This document shows positions 49,700 through 60,654 of a stretch of DNA of 64,000 bases, in pieces (positions within the stretch are counted from its first letter, which is position 1; each line of letters begins with the position of its first letter). Location of the stretch: the NCBI GenBank assembly GCA_001600615.1, contig BCKK01000002.1:1890809-1954808 (forward strand), in the 5' to 3' direction. The notes under the pieces were generated by a model. That model ran no database searches, was not told the origin of the DNA, and saw nothing but the letters and a program-made list of their open reading frames with translations. The position numbers and the translations under genes were made by a program. The DNA is from Dioszegia crocea. Its lineage: Eukaryota; Basidiomycota; Tremellomycetes; Tremellales; Bulleribasidiaceae.

Positions 49700-52023
49700 A
49701 TGATCAAAACTCACACGACGCCTGAACCACTAGGACTGGACGGTGGAGGAGGAGTACCCGCACCTGTACTGGATTTGGACAAGAGAAATCAGGATGGGTC
49801 GGAGGAGCAGGATTACAAGTCCAAATCGGAATTGGATCCTGGGGAGACAGCGGATACGAGCACAGAGCCCTCTGCATCCACAGACAGTTCTCACAACGCT
49901 GTAGTTGGGCGGGATGGTACGGATCTCGAGGCGCAGGCCGCTGGACCAGAGGGCAAGAGGAAGAAGCTGGAGCTGCAAGATCAGACCAATCTGCTACCTC
50001 CTAAGCAGGTCTTCATTGTCTTCTGCGGGCTAGGCCTCGCTTTGTTCTGCAGTTCCCTTAATCAGACCATGTGAGTGATCGGGCCTAAATTTGTGCAGCA
50101 GAGGGCACGGCTGACTCCATACAGCATAGTGACGGCTTTGCCTACTCTCGGTAGGGTGTTAGGACGAGCAGATATTGTCTCATGGGTCGGAACTTCTTAC
50201 CTGTTGACATCGACCGTAAGTCCAGTACTGAGTTTTTGTCATGGATACCGTGCTGAGGCTGGCAGGTAATGCAACCGCTATACGGACGCCTGTCAGACAT
50301 TTTCGGACGCAAACCCACTCTGCTAGCCTGCTGTCTAATCTTTTTTGTAGGCTCCCTTGCATGCTCAGTATCGGCAAGCATGATACAGCTCATCTGCTTC
50401 CGAGCTTTGCAGGGCATTGGTGGAGGCGGTATCATGACCCTGAGCATGATTATCGGTATGTGTCTCCACTGCCCTAAGCGCGCTGGACCCAGTCGCTCAC
50501 TCTACACAGTATCTGATATCGTCACTTTGAAGGAACGAGGGAAATATCAAGGGATCATCGGGATGGTCATCGCTACCTCCAACTCTATCGGCCCGCTAAT
50601 CGGTGGACTGTTGACTGAAAAAGCGGTAAGCTTGTGACTGCTCAAATCGCCATGTGCACCTTACTGATGAGCAGACCTGGCGCTGGCTATTCTGGATATC
50701 TCTCTGCATCACACCCATCGCATTCCTCGTCGTCCTATTCCTCCTACCCCTCAAAGCTGTCAGAGGAGATACAATGACCAAACTTCGAGCCGTCGACTGG
50801 CTAGGCAGCATCCTCACGCTCATGTGGGCGACCTTGATCCTCATCGGGCTCTCCTGGGCGGGCACGCAATATGCTTGGTCGTCTGCCGCCGTTCTCGTTC
50901 CCATCATCCTCGGACTCGCACTACTCGTCCTCTTCCTTTTTGTCGAAACACACGTATCACTCCCCGTCATCCCCTTGTACATCTTTCGATCGTCGACAGT
51001 GTGCGCATCCATGGCATCTACCTTCTTCTCGGGTGTCGCCTTCTTCTCCCTACTCTACTACCTCCCCACCTATCTCCAAGTCGTACACGAGGTCTCGCCA
51101 ATCCGATCCGGTATCCTCACCCTTCCACTAGCCACGACGCAAACTGTCATGGCGTTCATTGCCGGATTCATCGCCAGCAAGACGGGCGATTATTGGTGGA
51201 ATATGGTGATTGGATTCGCCATGTGGACAATTGGTCTGGGACTCATGTCAACAATTTCGGTCTCGACGTCGGAAGCCACCTTTATTGGATTCGAACTAGT
51301 CACGGCTGTCGGTGCGGGTCAGACCTTCCAGATCAGCCTGTTGGCTATCCAGGCGGCGGTGCAGAGGAAGGAGATGGCGGCTGCGACTGGAATGCGGAAT
51401 TTCATGCGGCTTCTGGGTGGAACCGTCGGTCTGGCGGCTTGCTCGGCCGTTGTGAATAACATAGTGGGGAATAGACTGAGAGGCGCTGGTCTCCCGGAGG
51501 ATATGGTGGAGCTTGTGATGAAAGATCCCACACCCGGCGGGGGCTGGATCGGATTAGTCGACTCGCAGATTGTCCGGGAGTCTTACGGTATGTTTCAAAA
51601 TATGGGTAGAGCGCTGACTTTTCAGCTCAAGGTATCAGAGGGATATTCTATCTGCTCATTCCGCTTATTGCAATATCGTGCTTGATCGTTATCTTCTTCA
51701 TTGAAAAGATCTCGCTGAAGAGGGATGACGACGAAGCGAAGAAGGAGGAAGGCAAGCAGTGGGTGGAGAGGAGGAAGAACAAGCGGGGTCGAAGGGGAGG
51801 GGCGGCAGTGGTACAGGGAGAAGCATCACCTCAGGGAGCAGCCAAAGTTGAGACGGACTCTTTGCCGACGGATCACCATCTTGGTGGGAGACTAAAAGAG
51901 GAGATGAAGCGGGACGAAAAGGCCCTGAAGGAGACGGCGAAAATCTTCGATCAAGCCGCTGGAGTCATGCCAGCGCGGCCGAATGAGGGAGTAGATAAGA
52001 TCGATATTCCTGGCCGTTTGTAA
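49700..52023 (+). CDS. DHA2-type MFS transporter, copy 2
   Basis: Second member of the tandem trio. The N-tail is acidic and Ser-rich, followed by LELQDQTNLLPPKQVFIVF. TM1 reads SLNQT-IIVTALPTLG, again with Asn at the motif D1 acidic position. The A motif is YGRLSDIFGRKP and the loop contains GPLIGGLLTE. A shared block, SWVGTSYLLTST, occurs in all three copies. The C-terminal tail is long, basic then amphipathic (LKEEMKRDEKALKETAKIF, then DQAAGVMP), and is closely echoed by copy 3, so copies 2 and 3 are probably the younger pair. The last exon begins near 51627 and ends DIPGRL. Substrate is unknown. Confidence 0.92.
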
Positions 52024-52446
52024 TCTAATGCAGGATCTAGATAGAAGGCACGACCGCAAACTTGAAAGCTTGAGTCGGGATCACAGGCCGAATATCGGTC
52101 CGAAACAGCTCCTGAAACACGCGCACGGACTGTAAAACTGCCACTTTCGGGGTTCGACCCCGCGTGTCGTGCCTGGTTTCGGGCAAACCCGATGGGTTGT
52201 GCAGGAATTGAAGGGCTGAAAATAAAGCGACCCACCTCCATCGACTCAGCCGTTGTACATCTCCCTCATAGCTTCTAGAATCCTACTGTATCGACCGAGA
52301 TTTCGGTACGAGCCGAGGTTCTGTTAGTAGTACCGCCATTTCAGAATTTCATGATTCACGGTGCCATAGTCTCGGCGGAATCTCGAACAGACAGTCCTAG
52401 TGCTTCACTCCCAATCTTCAGTCAGCCGACCAGCGTCTGAGTTGTC
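52024..52446. other. Intergenic region between transporter copies 2 and 3
   Basis: About 420 bases. It contains a hairpin-rich stretch bounded by an 8-base inverted repeat (see the entry at 52047) and a 17-base motif with a near copy at 56596. The remainder is presumably the promoter of copy 3. Confidence 0.5.
52047..52173 (+). repeat. Structured element with 8-bp terminal inverted repeat, tRNA-like 3' half
   Basis: GGCACGAC at 52047-52054 is the exact reverse complement of GTCGTGCC at 52166-52173. Just inside the right end, GGGGTTCGACCCC resembles a tRNA T-arm and Pol III B box, and ACACGCG (52117) can pair with CGCGTGT (52161). There is no acceptable A box or D-arm and no clean anticodon arm, so I do not call a tRNA. 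It could be a tRNA relic, a small structured RNA, or chance. Confidence 0.3.
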
Positions 52447-54896
52447 ATGTCGACCGCCGCAAATACTCGTCCAGGGCTGCTACGTACAGCGTCCAGAGCA
52501 TCTTCAATACATGCTCAGACATCATTACGGCGGATGTTGACGCATGAGACGGGAACGGGAGTGGAGAGAAAGGTGGATAGGGGGAATATGGTGGATGATC
52601 CGCATCACGAGCATGAGGAAGATGAGGATGAGTCTGGAAGTAGCCGGCACGGGGAGAGCAGCGTTATGGGCGCCAATTCTACGATTCCATCAAAAACTCG
52701 CTCAAGCCAAGACGATGCGGGGCGTACTGGCAGTGGCGATGATGTTCCGCAAGCAAGCGGGACGAAAGATCTAGAAGCGCAAGAAACGCCAGGCGGAGAG
52801 ACTCCAGGCAAGAGGAAGAAGTTGGAATTGCAAGATCAGACGAATCTTTTACCTGTTCGGCAGGTGATGATTGTGTTTGTTGGATTGAGCATGGCTCTTT
52901 TCTGTAGTTTGTTAGATCAAACCATGTGAGTTTTTCGGCCCTTTCGTCTTGTCGCACTTGACGAGTACTGACAATCCGAAGCGTAGTCACTGCTCTGCCG
53001 ACATTGGGCCAGGCGTTCGGGCGGGCAGATATCGTCTCATGGGTCGGAACATCATATCTTCTAACTTCGACTGTAAGTCTTCCTTCTCTCCCAAAGATGG
53101 ATAGTTTTGCTGACGCCCGCCAGGCAATGCAACCGCTCTATGGCCGACTCTCAGATATTTTCGGCAGGAAGGGCACTCTTCTATCGGCCTGCGTCATTTT
53201 CTTCCTCGGATCGCTCGCTTGCTCCGTCAGCGCCAATATGATTCAGCTCATCTGTTTTCGGGCCATCCAGGGAATAGGCGGTGGCGGGATTCTGACACTG
53301 AGCATGATTATCGGTGAGTGTCTGCCCTGGACCAGGATTAATGAATATTACGACCTGCGACTGATTGAGCAGTGTCGGATATTGTGACCCTGAAGGAAAG
53401 AGGGAAATATCAAGGCATCATAGGGATGGTGATTGCAGTCGCAAATTCCATCGGTCCGTTGATTGGAGGTCTCTTGACTGAGAAAGCTGTGAGTGATGTT
53501 GCTACTGCGTCATCTTAGCACACAGCGGAAGACTAGACTGACCCACAGACATGGCGATGGTCATTCTGGATTTCCCTCCCACTCACCGCCATTGCCTTCC
53601 TCGTCATCCTCTTCCTCCTCCCCCTCAAAAGCGTCCGCGGCGACACCATGACCAAGCTCCGTGCAGTCGATTGGGCCGGCAGCGCACTCACCCTCGTCTG
53701 GGCTGTCTTATTCCTCATCGGCCTCTCCTGGGCTGGAACGCAATACCCCTGGTCTTCACCCGCCGTCCTCGTCCCCCTCATCGTTGGTCTTGCCCTCCTC
53801 GCTGTATTCCTATTCGTCGAAATGCGAGTCTCACTCCCTATCATCCCACTGTACATTTTCAAATCACCGACCGTATCCGCTTCCATGGCCTCGACCTTCT
53901 TCTCCGGCGTCGCCTTCTACTGCACGCTGTATTATCTCCCCACATACCTCCAGGTCGTCCATGGCGCATCCCCAATTCGATCCGGTGTCCTCACTCTTCC
54001 TCTCGCCGCCGTACAGACGACCACCGCCTTCATAGCTGGGTATGTCACCAGTCGGACGGGTGATTATTGGTGGATCTTAGTCAGTGGCTTTGCGATCTGG
54101 ACAGTCGGTTTAGGTCTGATGACCACACTCGCGACTACGACTTCTGAAGGGAAGTTCGTCGGTTACCAAATCGTAACGGCCATAGGCGCTGGTCAGACTT
54201 TCCAAACCAGTCTGTTGGCTATCCAGGCCTCCGTGGAGCGGAAGGATATGGCGGCCGCCACGGGAACGAGAAACTTCATGCGTATGCTAGGTGGGACGGT
54301 TGGTTTAGCGGCGTGTGGGTCCATCGTGAACAATGTAGTCCGAAGCCGTCTGGGATCAATGGGGGTAGGGGAAGGAGTGCTTCAGCTCGTTCTGAGAGAT
54401 CCGACATTGAGGGGAGGGTGGTCGGGGTCCGTAGATCTCGACGTTGTCAGAGAGGCTTACTGTGAGTTGGGATTTACCGCGCAATGTGCACCTCGGCTGA
54501 TCCCCCTTAGCTGAGGGTATCCGAGGAGTCTTCTACTTCATGGTCCCTCTCACAGCGATCTCGTTCTTCATCGTCGTCATCTTTGTCAAGAAGATATCGC
54601 TTAAAAGGGCAGATGATGCGCAGAAGAAGGAAGAGGGAAAGCAGTGGATGGAGGATCGGAAGAACAAACGCAATAGGAAAAAGGGAGGCGGAGAAGGCGG
54701 AGTTGCTGTGCAGGAGAAAAAGATGAGCCAAGGGGGATCGCAGAATGATGGCGAGTCGGAGACACTTGGAACGAGGATAAAACAGGAAATCAAGAAGGAG
54801 GAAAAGGCAATGGAAGGTGCTGCGGAAGTCATTGATGAGGCAGCGGGGGTGATGCCAATCAGTAGTGGCGGGGAGGTGGGACATAGGGCGGCATAG
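52447..54896 (+). CDS. DHA2-type MFS transporter, copy 3
   Basis: Third tandem transporter. It has a long hydrophilic N-tail with an acidic DDPHHEHEEDEDES stretch, then LELQDQTNLLPVRQVMIVF. TM1 reads LLDQT-IVVTALPTLG, keeping the canonical Asp that is Asn in copies 1 and 2. Other signatures are YGRLSDIFGRKG, GPLIGGLLTE and GAGQTFQTSLLAIQASV. The C-tail (IKQEIKKEEKAMEGAAEVI, then DEAAGVMP) matches copy 2. Intron positions equal those of the other copies. A role in export of toxic compounds is a family-level inference; nothing in the neighbourhood indicates a biosynthetic cluster. Confidence 0.92.
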
Positions 54897-55033
54897 CTTT
54901 CTGCTCGCCCGATCTGAATCGATCTTCTGGGGAGTAGTACCATCGGCTTTTGTATATCTGTTGAAAGGGGTTGTAACATGCATTGTATCTCTGCTAGTCA
55001 GTGGAGCTCACATCAAAGGCTCACATTATATTC

Positions 55034-56128
55034 TCATTGCGCTTCCGACACACTCAGATCGTCTCCGACCGACCACCTCCTAAACCCGACGACATCAACT
55101 TTCAACCCCTTCTCTACTCCCCATTCCTCCAAAACCTGCCCGACTAGCTCTTGCTTGCCAAACATCATCGCTTGCTGGCTCAACAATGCCTCCTCTTCGC
55201 CCTCTCCACCCTCTCCGACACTTATTCGCGTAGTCGGGAAGCCCACCACCTGCCTAGCCACTGTTCTTGCCAGGGTCAATAGATCCTTCTCGAGCTCATC
55301 CCCTCCAACACCGTGTATCCTCGCTGCCATGGGCTTCTCACTATCCCTGCTCTGCACACTGATGACCACCACTCCGCCAACTTTGCCCTCGGTAGAGCTC
55401 GATCCGCCATGGGCGTAGGCGCCAGGTACGTATCGGATGAGAGGGGATGAGGGGAACGGAGCGGCGAACGAGACAGCGCGAAGAAGGCGAAGGTTTTCGC
55501 CAGTCTGGGAAAGGGTAGAAAGGAGGCTCTGGGAGATGGTAGTTGGGTCGGTGGTAGGTGTAGGATCGGGACCGGCGACAGCAGCGTCGGAGGAAGAAGA
55601 AGGGAGGGAAATGATAGGCGCCTCCATCAACGCCGACACAGGGAAGTTCTGGATCGGGTCCGCGACCGAGGGCGCCGAGGCGGAGGCCGCAGGAGGCTCC
55701 CTCTCTCCGGGTACGTCCAAGAACGCCGTAGTTCCCGCTATACTTCTTGAAGTCCTGAGGAAGATGTCATTCCTCGCCACAAAGTCCGTTTCACACGCAA
55801 CGTGCACCATCCCGACACGTTTCCCGCCCAGCAACGAAATGGCAATGACACCTTCCGATGTGGATCGACCAGAGACCTTCTCCGCCTTCTTTGATGTAGA
55901 TGCCGAGGTGGAGGAATCGAGATATGATAGTGCTGACTCGATGTTGTTGTTGGAGCGCTGTAGAGCTTCGCGAGCTAGGGAGAGGGGGACGGGACGGAGC
56001 TTTCGGAGTGAAGCGATCAGGCTCACCGGGACCGAGGGCGGAGGGGTGGAGTGAAGTGGGAGGGAGGTGGAGATGTGCCTTTGATGTTGGCGGAGGAGGG
56101 CGAGTGGTCGCAGTGTCGGGCGTGTCAT
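55034..56128 (-). CDS. TSF1: Mitochondrial translation elongation factor EF-Ts
   Basis: Guanine-nucleotide exchange factor for mitochondrial EF-Tu. A single uninterrupted frame of 364 residues. The N-terminus MTRPTLRPLALLRQHQRHIS is a clear mitochondrial presequence. It is followed by the UBA-like domain (LIASLRKLRPVPLSLAREAL, ALSYLDSS) and the core with EGVIAISLLGGKRVGMVHVA and the diagnostic CETDFVARND, which contacts EF-Tu. The C-terminal dimerisation part (VGGVVVISVQ, RTVARQVVGFP) is present. The start at 56128 is preferred over in-frame upstream codons because it creates the presequence. The lack of introns contrasts with most neighbours. Confidence 0.92.
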   Translation of the reverse strand: MTRPTLRPLALLRQHQRHISTSLPLHSTPPPSVPVSLIASLRKLRPVPLSLAREALQRSNNNIESALSYLDSSTSASTSKKAEKVSGRSTSEGVIAISLLGGKRVGMVHVACETDFVARNDIFLRTSRSIAGTTAFLDVPGEREPPAASASAPSVADPIQNFPVSALMEAPIISLPSSSSDAAVAGPDPTPTTDPTTISQSLLSTLSQTGENLRLLRAVSFAAPFPSSPLIRYVPGAYAHGGSSSTEGKVGGVVVISVQSRDSEKPMAARIHGVGGDELEKDLLTLARTVARQVVGFPTTRISVGEGGEGEEEALLSQQAMMFGKQELVGQVLEEWGVEKGLKVDVVGFRRWSVGDDLSVSEAQ

Positions 56129-56750
56129 CTTGACTGCGGCTGAATGTGTGTAGTGAGCTCTGAGTGCAGCAGTCAGATCGCAAGCAGAAAGGGCAAAATG
56201 GGATGGGTAGGCCCAAATTACGTAACAGCACGGCCACCTATCACGTGACGACTGGACGATTGTTGCGGCGGGGTCAATGCTCCATGCCAATGGTACTTGC
56301 GTGTATATCGAGCAGCTATAGCACTATCCTGAGGTATACCTAGTTCTCCAAACGAGACCACAGAACCACTGCGGCTCCTACAACGCAACAAACTCCCTTG
56401 ATCGTGGCTTAACTACTCAAGCAAGTGAGGGCGTGATTGTGATTACATGATCATTACTGTCAAGCCCTGGCTGGCCTCGCTCCGAATCGACCATCAAGGA
56501 CCTCTCTCAGCCCATGAAACAGTCGCATACTTCGCCCCTAGTCGATCTAGGCGTTTATAACCGGCACCGGGTTGAGAGTGGCGGGGCAGGCAATTCTGAA
56601 ACCCGCGCACGGGGTCTTGTTTCGCCACACTGGGAACTGTTTACGTAAATTTACAGGTGACTGGCTTCTTGGATCGTGGGCTGGCTTCCCGCATCTCGCT
56701 GTGTACCTCCACCCAACTCCATACATCAGGCTTGATTACATGGCAGAGGG
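56129..56750. other. Divergent promoter region EF-Ts / Mug113-like
   Basis: About 620 bases between divergent starts. It contains CTGAAACCCGCGCACGG at 56596-56612, which differs by one base from a motif at 52112-52128. No gene was recognised. Confidence 0.5.
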
Positions 56751-58698
56751 ATGTCCCGATACTCAGATTTAGTACCCACCTCCCACACCCCTGCTCATTC
56801 GCGTCATCACATCTCTCGATACGGTCAGCAGAATCAGTCCCACGAGTTTCAACAACAAGAATGGCCACAAGTTCAGCCATGGAGCTACTATGGACCCCCA
56901 CCTGCTGTTCCCTCGTCACTCTATCTCTCATCGTCGAGCTCTAGCGGACCATATGGGCCATTTATACAGCCAGAACTCCCATGGAAGGAAGGTTCGGTGG
57001 TTGAGGAGAAGAAGCGGTCCAGCAAGGGGAGGGATTACCTGCGGGATCTGGGAAGTGATCTGGCGTCAATGACCTTGTATGATGGTGTCAAGAAGGGAGA
57101 AACGAGTGATATCCGTATCAGAACTTCTTCGGAGGTGGAGAAGCCTTTACCTCGAGTTCCTGCTCCGCCGGTGCTCCAACATCGACCAAATACGGAACCC
57201 CTCCCGCCTCATCCCTCCAGAAACCGCCATTCCTCGTCCATAGTCGTGGCTGGTCCATCCTCTCCTCCGAGGACATTCAAACCTTCGCCATACCTCACAC
57301 TCCCTTCCTTACATACTCGTCGGCCCTCGTCTGACCCCTCCCTCGCCAGGTCATCCCGGTATTCTGTCCCTCCACGCATGGAAGCAGCGATGCCTATCAC
57401 TCCACCGCGTCGCACCCCCAAACCTCAGCATGTGATAGACATGAGCTACTCCCCTGGTTCATCTTCATCTTCAACCTCTACCCTCCCCTCAAAAGTCACA
57501 CCACGTTCTCCCGCCCGTCTACAAAAACGAGCGACGTCGGAACAGCCGCCAAATCCAATCGGAGCTTCTCCTGCTCGGGTACAGGGTCAACGCGCATCTA
57601 CTCGCTCGCCTGCGCCGAAGGACTCCGGTGGCGCTATCCGGTGTGCAGGCTATACACGTGCTGGCCAGCCGTGTAAGCGGCTCGTCAAGGCGTCGGCGCC
57701 GCTGTTGTCGACTCTTGACCCAAACGTCATGGGTGAGGATCAGCCAAGCGGATCAAATACGGCCGGGAATGACGGCGGGGCTGGATTAGGCGATGAAGTC
57801 GGTGGGCGGTATTGTAAAGATCACGCAGGGATGATATGTTCAGCGAGTGGGTTTTATCCCAGGAATAATCCGGGTGTATGGGTTGCGTTTGATGGTGAGT
57901 CATCTTTCGCTACATTCGCGGATTTTGCTGATGTGCCTCAGACTGGATTCCGCCGGAGCTCGGTCAACAAACACAGACTTTACTACGAATGACTATGGAG
58001 AGCCAACTTACAGCCAAGGTATGTAGAATATCGTATGGTACCTCTCGTGATTTGGCCGGAGAACTGATAAACATCAGGAATCGCCTGGTTTCATATACGC
58101 TTATGAGCTCCGAGATCTTCAAACCCATCGTACCAGCTACTTTAAGGTTGGACGTACAGATAATGTGCCCAGGCGCATTGGGCAGTGGACAAATCGTGAG
58201 TCGTCCTGTGGCGTACTGTGTGCACGTTTCCTCAACTAAAATGATCTAGAGTGCACATCCAAATCCCCGACACTACGCGACATCTTCCCCCTCGTGCACC
58301 ACTCAACAGCTCATCCTTCCTCTCACCATCAAATCCCTCCGACCAGATCGCTCCTCCCGGGTGCTGTCGCCTCTGGTACAATGGCAAACGACGTTTCTCA
58401 CACGCCCTCAATTGCAATGAAGCGGTGGGAGCGACTGATCCACCTCGAACTGGCGGATTTGGCATCGCGAGAACGGCCAGAAGAGTGGGAGTCTGACGAT
58501 TTGAAGGGCAAGTGCTCGGATTGTGGAGTGGTACATAAGGAGGTATTCCCTGTAGCGCGGACAGGACCGGGAAAGGGGCATGGCGGGGTCGGAGTTGGCG
58601 AGGGGAGCTACCAAGTCGTCTTGGAGATTGTCTGTCGGTGGGAGAGGTTTGTGGCGTTTGCACATGGGTCGGCGGACCCAGCTGTTCGGGCATTATGA
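56751..58698 (+). CDS. Mug113-like protein with T5orf172/GIY-YIG domain
   Basis: The N-terminal half is Ser/Pro-rich. A small Cys/His region, IRCAGYTRAGQPCKRLVK with later GRYCKDHAGMICS, resembles a zinc-binding module. The C-terminal domain spans the last exons: GFIYAYELRDLQTHRTSYFK then VGRTDNVPRRIGQWTNQC, followed by MKRWERLIHLELADLASRER and CSDCGVVHKEVF. This is the DUF1766/T5orf172 pattern, a GIY-YIG nuclease-fold family, as in S. pombe Mug113 (meiotically upregulated). The Tyr, Arg and Glu (ERLIHLE) positions of GIY-YIG enzymes appear present, so nuclease activity is possible but unproven. Introns occur near 57894, 58018 and 58197. Confidence 0.85.
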
Positions 58699-59024
58699 AG
58701 ATTGCAGGCCTACATCGATGCTGCCACACACGGAACATGCGAGAGTGACTGCATTCGCACGTTGTAACGAATCCTGAACCTGAATGCATTCACACTGACG
58801 GACTGGTACAGGGTCAAATACTGAATATACACATGTCAATTCGCTGAAACAAAGTAATGCTGTGGGATTGCGGATGAAAACGGGACTGGGAAGACGGGGA
58901 GATAAGGATGGATGCTTGTGATATGTCTGTGGAGGAGTCAGCGGGTGGTCAGACAATCTGCGAGACTCACAAGTCAGAAGCTAGAACGTACAGGTGACAT
59001 CGGATTCTGTAACTCTAGCTGACT
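58699..59024. other. Convergent intergenic region
   Basis: About 325 bases between two convergent genes. Presumed 3' untranslated sequence; nothing else seen. Confidence 0.5.
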
Positions 59025-59912
59025 TCACCGATTTTCCTGTGCATCGGCCAGCCGCGATATATCTTCCGGTTCGCCAACGCGATATCCCATGTACTCATAA
59101 TACGTAGTCCCTTCGCTGCCCTCCAGAGTTGCCGCCGGCACATTCGATCCTTCTGCGGCGTAGCTCTGTCCGCTTTGCCCGGCGATATTCCCTGCATCCC
59201 CTTTAGTTGCGGACCTCCACGCAGCTTCCAAATCCTTTGCCAGCGCTGAATGGTGAGTATCGAGCAGCATTTGACGAAATTCGCCGTTGTCGTCCGGCAC
59301 AGATCTGAATACAACGCCCATGATTTCCTCGTTGCCGGGACCTAGTGCAATATTCGGCTTAGTGCGACCAAGAATCTGTGCCATCGTTTGTAATCCGGTC
59401 ACACCGCATCTGGATACAGCCACTTCAGCCGAAGTCGCGGTCTCACCAGTCACAGGATCCATGCTGACCTTGTCCGTGAAGACCTTGTCCATAACCCAAT
59501 TGCGGGCATACGTGCTGCCAGAGTGGCGACGGTTCTTGGAAGGGCGCAGGTCGATCGAAGGCAGAGCCTGATCCGTGTGACGCATGCGGACATCGGGTAT
59601 GCTGTTCGTCAGCGGCATTTGAGGGTATTGGACCCGATTCCCCTCGTTGTCAAAGGTACGGACGAGTGCGACACCGCATGCGGGCATTGTCGCGTCGGAG
59701 TATATCTCGGACCGTTCGACATTCCGGTCGCCCCACTTTTTGCGAGAGAGGGCATCTTTGCCTTGCGGGCCAAGCTCGCACTTCTCACGGAGCAATCTGT
59801 ACAAGGACCTGATGAGTGTGTCTCCCTCCATGTGCTCCTCGCCATAGACTGACCAGCTGCCGCCATCGATATGGTACAGGGTGACAGCGTCCTTGCCGGG
59901 CTTCGGGCTCAT
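59025..59912 (-). CDS. Intronless protein of unknown function
   Basis: One continuous frame of 295 residues starting MSPKPGKDAVTLYHIDGG. No transmembrane helix, signal peptide or family motif is recognised. It is polar and seems globular in its first two thirds (SWSVYGEEHMEGDTLIRSLY, PACGVALVRTFDNEG, NWVMDKVFTDKVSMD), with a looser C-terminus. Support for a real gene: balanced codon use over the full length, a good TATA element on the same strand at 60243-60250, and a probable 5'-leader intron beginning with GTAAGT near 60115. Function is not assigned; it could be lineage-specific. Confidence 0.65.
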   Translation of the reverse strand: MSPKPGKDAVTLYHIDGGSWSVYGEEHMEGDTLIRSLYRLLREKCELGPQGKDALSRKKWGDRNVERSEIYSDATMPACGVALVRTFDNEGNRVQYPQMPLTNSIPDVRMRHTDQALPSIDLRPSKNRRHSGSTYARNWVMDKVFTDKVSMDPVTGETATSAEVAVSRCGVTGLQTMAQILGRTKPNIALGPGNEEIMGVVFRSVPDDNGEFRQMLLDTHHSALAKDLEAAWRSATKGDAGNIAGQSGQSYAAEGSNVPAATLEGSEGTTYYEYMGYRVGEPEDISRLADAQENR

Positions 59913-60654
59913 TCTGTAAGCTAGGAAAAGTAACGAGTTGAGGAAAGGTGAGGGTTGAGGTTGAGAGTGGCTGGCGGGGAAAGTAGGTGGCTGTGATGGA
60001 TGAATCGAGCTGCAGGTCTATCGGAAGTCAGCCATATGTGCGATGTGTCAATGTCATTGTGAGAGCAGATGCGCGATTAAATCTGCAGAGCAAGATAATT
60101 GACAGAAACTTACAACTGGTGAGTATTGAGCTGTCTTGCTCAGAGTGTTGACGCTTGAAGTGACAATTGAGGTAGGGTGTCAAAGAGAAAGGCTGAGAGG
60201 GAGTGTGAAGTACAGTGTCAGGAATGAGGGACCAAGAGACAGTATTTATAGCAATACGGGGCCATCGTGAGCACAGGGACTGTAGAATCAAGAGAACCAC
60301 GCCTTCGTACCTGGAAGACCGGAAGCAAGGAGTATGAAGAAAGGACGCACCAGTACGTGTGCGCGCGCGGCAAAGGCTCTCATGGTCATCGACCGCAGCG
60401 AGGGACGGATAGAAGCATGAGAGAAGCAGTCAGAAGCGCGAGAAGCAACGCAGGATCGGGCCGGAAGCTTCGGGGGAGAGGAAGAGAAGTAGGGTCGAAA
60501 GAAGGCCAGAAGGAGGGGAAAAGAAGGGCAGAAGCATGGTCAAGGTCAGGGTTGAAGCAGGAGACGACTAGGGGCTGAAATTAGAAGCGGAACAATGGGT
60601 CGCACGCTTGAGCTTGGCATTTCACGGTTTGAGCATACGTACGTGTTGCATTGG
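59913..60654 (-). promoter_or_regulatory. Promoter and leader of the intronless gene
   Basis: TATAAATA on the minus strand at 60243-60250 lies about 330 bases upstream of the ATG. A GTAAGT donor near 60115 followed by a CTGAC branch site and an AG acceptor near 60020 suggests a leader intron. Between 60400 and 60560 the plus strand is purine-rich, with many degenerate GAAGC units. The plus-strand open frame there looks non-coding. Confidence 0.45.

Noticed and set aside
52047..52173. Intron-containing tRNA gene
   Set aside because: There is a terminal stem and a B-box-like hairpin, but no A box, D-arm or regular anticodon arm. Reported as a structured element instead.
47182..54896. Secondary-metabolite cluster around the transporters
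   Set aside because: No synthase, oxidase or transcription factor is adjacent; the neighbours are EF-Ts and a Ser/Pro-rich protein.
60267..60578. 103-codon Arg/Gly/Glu-rich plus-strand open frame
   Set aside because: It is the product of a purine-rich promoter stretch, with no domain or spliced extension.
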